Origin: Larix sibirica
Taxonomy: Eukaryota; Streptophyta; Pinopsida; Pinales; Pinaceae
Assembly: GCA_004151065.3 (NCBI GenBank)
Contig: NWUY0300010246.1
Coordinates: 42,106-61,572, forward strand
Direction: 5' to 3'
DNA: 19,467 bases
In this document: one piece after another, positions 19,415 through 19,467 of the stretch
How the letters are laid out: the number at the start of each line of letters is the position of its first letter
Numbering within the stretch: position 1 is the first letter of the stretch
Position numbers and translations under genes: made by a program
Notes under the pieces: generated by a model
What the model was told of the DNA's origin: nothing
Databases searched by the model: none
Seen by the model: the letters and a program-made list of their open reading frames with translations, nothing else

Positions 19415-19467
19415 TCCGAAATCTACTCATCACTAGATTTAGTGTATACACCCCTGAAGGCACTTGG
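19415..19467. other. Right flank of the retroelement
   Basis: This short flank matches neither the internal region beside the 3' LTR nor the left flank. Its first five bases (TCCGA) do not match TATAG left of 4952, so no target site duplication is visible. Confidence 0.5.

Overview
This window looks like repeat-rich nuclear DNA from a seed plant. It has no operons, ribosome binding sites or intact cellular genes. It is AT-rich, and most of it is one old, very large LTR retrotransposon on the minus strand. The size of the LTRs, the heavy decay and the long empty flanks fit a giant genome such as a conifer's, but the sequence does not prove the lineage.

The main object spans about 4952-19414. 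Two direct repeats of about 3.65 kb (4952-8603 and 15755-19414) are its LTRs and differ by roughly 12-13% where I compared them by eye. The element reads right to left: 5' LTR, a tRNA-Asp-like primer binding site, a leader, gag, aspartic protease, a deleted pol region with a candidate integrase C-terminal relic, a polypurine tract and the 3' LTR. The gag and protease motifs are of Ty3/gypsy type. I found no reverse transcriptase, RNase H or integrase core, so it looks non-autonomous and is now dead.

Its oddest property is internal. A module of about 2.1 kb (middle of gag, zinc knuckle, protease, post-protease segment) is repeated head to tail: unit A (12867-15020), unit B (10785-12866) and a one-third unit C (10071-10784) that stops at the zinc knuckle. 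Only unit A is preceded by the true gag N-terminus. Every copy is damaged. The two protease copies have lost the catalytic motif through different substitutions, while the third gag copy keeps the longest open frame (161 codons).

Each LTR carries a TATA box, a cluster of TTGAC cores (W-box-like) about 0.8 kb upstream of it, a conserved inverted repeat, and a 106-nt exon-like segment whose splice sites are intact in the 5' LTR.

The left 4.95 kb is outside the element. It holds a degenerate coding-like scrap (839-1304), a 47-bp duplication (1349-1442), and a compact foldback structure (1559-2941) built from a 507-bp tandem duplication, an inverted copy of its distal part and three 64-bp repeats. 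The stretch 2942-4951 shows nothing I can name. The last 53 bases (19415-19467) are right flank.
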